From: Pedobacter sp. N36a
Lineage (GTDB): Bacteria > Bacteroidota > Bacteroidia > Sphingobacteriales > Sphingobacteriaceae
DNA: 64,000 nt
Reading direction: 5' to 3'
NCBI RefSeq assembly: GCF_014472395.1
Contig: NZ_JACSZW010000005.1
Coordinates: forward strand, 248,001-312,000
Positions 60,984 through 64,000 of the stretch are shown piece by piece. Position 1 is the first letter of the stretch. Every line of letters begins with the position of its first letter. A model generated the notes under the pieces. The model was not told the origin of the DNA, made no database searches, and saw only the letters and a program-made list of their open reading frames with translations. A program made the position numbers and the translations under genes.

Positions 60984-62957
60984 ATGAAATCCCTTTTATG
61001 CTTTGCCTTGCTGCTCCTTGCTGGACTCCCTATTTACGCACAGGACTTCTCCTTTGCCGGAATTACGCATGAAGAAATCGAGCTGAAAAACACGGTTATT
61101 GATTCCAATGCGAATGCCATTGTCCTGCGGGAATTTGGTACAGCCTCCATGGAACAAAGCCCTGGAGATGGCAGGCTTGTGATCGCTTACCGTTACCATG
61201 TACGCCTGAAAATATTTAATAAACAAGGCTATGAACAAGCGAACATCAGCATCCCGCAGCGCATTTACAACGACGTGCCAGATCAGTTATCCGAGCTAAA
61301 AGCAGTCACCATTAATTATACCGAAGGTCAATTTAAGCAAAGCCAGCTGGACCCAAAAAAAGTATTTAACGAGAAAGTCAGCAAGTATACCGCCAATACC
61401 AAGTTCACGCTGCCCAATATCATGGATGGCAGTATCATTGAATACAGCTACACCTTACACATTCCTTATATTTTCAACTTTAAAAGTTGGAATTTTCAAG
61501 CCGATATTCCAAAATTACACAGCCAGTATATTGCCTCTATACCTGCCTTATACAATTATAATGTAGTGCTTAGAGGCGTTTTAAAACTCAAAGACACGAA
61601 AGCTGAGCTCAGTAAAGAATGTCTGAGAATCAATGGGACTCAGATCGATTGCTCTAAAATGACCTATACCATGGAAAATATTCCTGCATTTATAGAAGAG
61701 GAGCACATGACAGCCCCTACTAATTTTATCTCTGCCATTTATTTTGAGCTGTCTGACTATGCGATGTTATCAGGAGGAAAAGTCAATGTAACGAAGACCT
61801 GGAAGAATGTAGACAATGAGTTGACTTCAGATCGATCTTTTGGCGCACAGATGAAAAAGAAAGACGCTTTCAAAGAATTAATGCCTGAGATCCTAAAGAA
61901 TACCACTGATGATCTTTCAAAGGCACAGGCGATATACAATTACATTGCGAAAAACATAAAATCTAACGGGTACATAGGCATTTACAGCGAAACTGCGGTT
62001 AAAAAAGCATTGGAAAGCCATTCTGGCAATACCGGAGACATTAATCTGGCTTTAATCTCCGCATTCAGTGCCGCAGACCTCGATGCGGAAGCCCTCATTT
62101 TATCTACCCGAAATAATGGGGAGCTGAACAAATTATTTCCGGTCATCAGTAATTTCAATTACGTAGTCGTCAAGTTAAATATTGGCGAAAAAAGTTATTT
62201 ATTAGATGCCTCTGTTCCTTTGCTGCCCTTCGGCATGCTCCCTTTACATTGTATGAATGGACAAGGAAGGGTAATTAACTTGAAAAAGCCATCCTACTGG
62301 TACGACATCAGTTCTGGCCAAAAAGATTACATCCGGTATAATTTAACTGCGACACTAGCAAAAGACGGAAAGATAAAAGGACAACTCGTCACTTATTCTA
62401 CTGGCTACTCCGCATTCCAAAAAAGAAAAGGAATAGAATCCGCAGGTACTATTGCTGAATATGTAGAGAAACTAGATGAGAAAATGCCCAAGATTAGCAT
62501 TACCAACCATGAGATCAGCAATGTGGATAGCGTTAACTTACCATTGGTAGAAAAATATGAATTACTGATCGATTCTTACGATGGTGATGGCTTAGCGCAA
62601 ATTTTCTTCAACCCCTTCTTCATTGACCGTATCCTCAAAAACCCTTTCAACCTCAGTGAAAGAACTTACCCGGTAGATTTAGGTACAGCTTCTGAGCGTC
62701 GTGTCACCATTATATTAAATGTTCCTGAAGATTATACCATGTCAGATCAGCCAAAAGACATGAGCATTGGCTTGCCCGACAATGGTGGACGTTACCTGAC
62801 CAGTACCAATTTTTCAGACCATACCATCAGCTTTAGTCAGTTTTTACAGCTCAATAAACCAATTTATGATCCATCGGAATACTTCTCTTTAAAAGAGTTT
62901 TACAGTCAGATCATTCAAAATCAAAAAACGGATATTATCCTTAAAAAAGCAAAATAA
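60984..62957 (+). CDS. DUF3857/transglutaminase-like secreted protein with catalytic Cys replaced
   Basis: Exported protein of 657 residues. A signal peptide (MKSLLCFALLLLAGLPIYAQ) is followed by a DUF3857 domain (about 40-240) and a transglutaminase-like domain. In the usual motif GNCxEIN the cysteine position is threonine here (SGNTGDINLALISAF, Thr350), so transglutaminase or peptidase activity is probably lost, while the ILSTR and LLDAS blocks that follow are kept. The remaining part is a beta-rich DUF3858-like domain. It overlaps the next, related gene by one base (TAATG), forming an operon of two paralogues. Function in the family is unknown. Confidence 0.85.
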   Translation: MKSLLCFALLLLAGLPIYAQDFSFAGITHEEIELKNTVIDSNANAIVLREFGTASMEQSPGDGRLVIAYRYHVRLKIFNKQGYEQANISIPQRIYNDVPDQLSELKAVTINYTEGQFKQSQLDPKKVFNEKVSKYTANTKFTLPNIMDGSIIEYSYTLHIPYIFNFKSWNFQADIPKLHSQYIASIPALYNYNVVLRGVLKLKDTKAELSKECLRINGTQIDCSKMTYTMENIPAFIEEEHMTAPTNFISAIYFELSDYAMLSGGKVNVTKTWKNVDNELTSDRSFGAQMKKKDAFKELMPEILKNTTDDLSKAQAIYNYIAKNIKSNGYIGIYSETAVKKALESHSGNTGDINLALISAFSAADLDAEALILSTRNNGELNKLFPVISNFNYVVVKLNIGEKSYLLDASVPLLPFGMLPLHCMNGQGRVINLKKPSYWYDISSGQKDYIRYNLTATLAKDGKIKGQLVTYSTGYSAFQKRKGIESAGTIAEYVEKLDEKMPKISITNHEISNVDSVNLPLVEKYELLIDSYDGDGLAQIFFNPFFIDRILKNPFNLSERTYPVDLGTASERRVTIILNVPEDYTMSDQPKDMSIGLPDNGGRYLTSTNFSDHTISFSQFLQLNKPIYDPSEYFSLKEFYSQIIQNQKTDIILKKAK

Positions 62958-64000
62958 TGAATAAGCTGCTCCTACTCCTCTTGATGCTATTGACAGGGAT
63001 ATCAAGTTTTTCCCAATCCAGCTATTCCGTTGATAAAATACCAGCAAGCCTAAAAATAAATGCCAACTCTGTCATCCGTGATATGGAAACGACTGTGGAA
63101 ATGAAAGGGATAGACCAGGTACTGATCAGTGTTAAAAAGGTGGTTACGGTATGGAATAAAAATGGAGATGCTAGAGCAGAATTGGCTTTACATTACGATA
63201 AAAGCACGTCAATTCAGCGGATAAAAGGCCAAATGCTCAATGCTTTTGGAGTGCTGACGTATAAATTTTCACAGAGTGATTTCAGCGATGAGAGCGCAGT
63301 AAGCAATGGAAGCCTGTATGTGGATTACCGGCTGAAGTATTATGTTCCCCGTGTATTCAGCTATCCTTATACCATTGTGTATGAATATGAGTTACGAAAT
63401 AAACAAAACCTCATCCTTCCAGATTGGTACCCTAATCCACATCCTGACCAATCCGTAGAAAGCAACAAATATGTTTTTATAACAAAGCCTGAAGACGAAA
63501 TCCGAATTAAAGAAAATAATTATCCAGGTAAGGCGGAAGTACTCCGTACCGAAAAAACAAAAAGCTATACCTGGCAGCTCAGTAATCAGTCGGCGATGAA
63601 AAAAGAACCCTTTGCTCCTGATCCTGACGACTACAAAACATCAATAAAGATTGCCGCAAAACAATTCAGTTATTACGGATACAAAGGCAGCTACCAAAAT
63701 TGGGAAGCATTAGGCAAATGGGTTTATGATGACCTGATTAAAAATAGACAGCAGCTACCGGAATCAACTATTCAGGAAGTCAAAGCAATGGTTAGTGGTA
63801 TCAATGACGATCGCGAAAAAGCTAAAAAAATCTATGAGTATGTCCAGAAAAAAACAAGATACATAAGCGTACAGATAGGGATTGGCGGTTTTCAGCCTAT
63901 GCCCGCAGCAGAAGTTCAGCAATTGGCCTATGGAGATTGTAAAGCATTAGTCAATTATACGCAAACATTGTTAAAGAGTGTGGGCATTCCATCTTTGTAT
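62957..64000 (+). CDS. DUF3857/transglutaminase-like secreted protein, 5' part
   Basis: Start of a second DUF3857 protein; the window cuts it after 348 codons. A signal peptide (MNKLLLLLLMLLTGISSFSQ) precedes the DUF3857 domain (IDQVLISVKKVVTVWNKNGDA; PRVFSYPYTIVYEYELRNKQN, read in parts). The transglutaminase-like motif YGDCKALVNY with Cys328 is intact, unlike in the upstream paralogue. It is translationally coupled to that gene by a one-base overlap of stop and start. The 3' end lies beyond 64000. Confidence 0.88.
   Translation, partial: MNKLLLLLLMLLTGISSFSQSSYSVDKIPASLKINANSVIRDMETTVEMKGIDQVLISVKKVVTVWNKNGDARAELALHYDKSTSIQRIKGQMLNAFGVLTYKFSQSDFSDESAVSNGSLYVDYRLKYYVPRVFSYPYTIVYEYELRNKQNLILPDWYPNPHPDQSVESNKYVFITKPEDEIRIKENNYPGKAEVLRTEKTKSYTWQLSNQSAMKKEPFAPDPDDYKTSIKIAAKQFSYYGYKGSYQNWEALGKWVYDDLIKNRQQLPESTIQEVKAMVSGINDDREKAKKIYEYVQKKTRYISVQIGIGGFQPMPAAEVQQLAYGDCKALVNYTQTLLKSVGIPSLY

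Noticed and set aside
1..64000. CRISPR array, rRNA operon or prophage
   Set aside because: No regularly spaced repeats, rRNA sequence or phage structural genes were seen; the repeats P and Q are few and irregularly spaced.

Overview
The window is a chromosomal segment of a Gram-negative Bacteroidota bacterium, most likely Sphingobacteriaceae and Pedobacter-like. Evidence: two SusC/SusD pairs, each headed by an ECF sigma factor and a FecR anti-sigma factor; STN domains on both TonB receptors; GldFG-type ABC permeases; YqgE, DUF3857 and GNAT-nitrilase proteins; few Shine-Dalgarno sites; and promoter-like TAnnTTTG boxes. No database search was possible, so the taxonomy is inference.

Layout. (1) 1-4748: 5' part of recQ (minus) and a TolB-propeller/amidohydrolase fusion (plus), closed by a perfect palindromic terminator. 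(2) 4836-12085, minus: complete locus ECF sigma - FecR - SusC - SusD. (3) 12308-31124, minus: a second ECF sigma - FecR - SusC - SusD locus that runs on through a 32-codon ORF, an ABC ATPase, a GldFG-like permease, a protein with two MutS-type ATPase modules in one chain, an M16 zinc peptidase lipoprotein, a second GldFG-like permease and a di-iron fatty-acid-hydroxylase-like membrane protein. Many of these genes overlap or nearly touch. This is the most interesting part of the window. (4) 31252-34074: a BtrH-like protein and an ABC-F ATPase. (5) 34210-47528: an AT-rich accessory region with broken genes (frameshifted CPBP protease, truncated ORFs, a RhuM remnant), a DJ-1/degenerate beta-lactamase fusion, a RhuM-Fic protein, dispersed repeats, and SMP-30, NmrA/HxlR, SDR and AraC genes. 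It ends at the 3' end of a tRNA-Leu(CAA) gene (47529-47608, minus). (6) 47716-64000: mainly housekeeping genes: JmjC-like cupin, HI0933-type flavoprotein, purK-purE, yqgE, pdxH, 3-hydroxyacyl-CoA dehydrogenase, ruvB, GNAT-nitrilase, queG, M1 aminopeptidase, DEDDh exonuclease, and two DUF3857 proteins, the second cut by the window end.

How the genes may work together. In region 3 the outer-membrane pair would import an oligomeric (possibly peptide) ligand and signal through FecR to the sigma factor. The ABC ATPase with its two permeases resembles the GldA/GldFG arrangement. The M16 peptidase suggests a peptide substrate. What the tandem MutS-type ATPase does in an envelope operon is unexplained. 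Region 5 looks like successive insertions and decay next to tRNA-Leu, leaving direct repeats and fragments.
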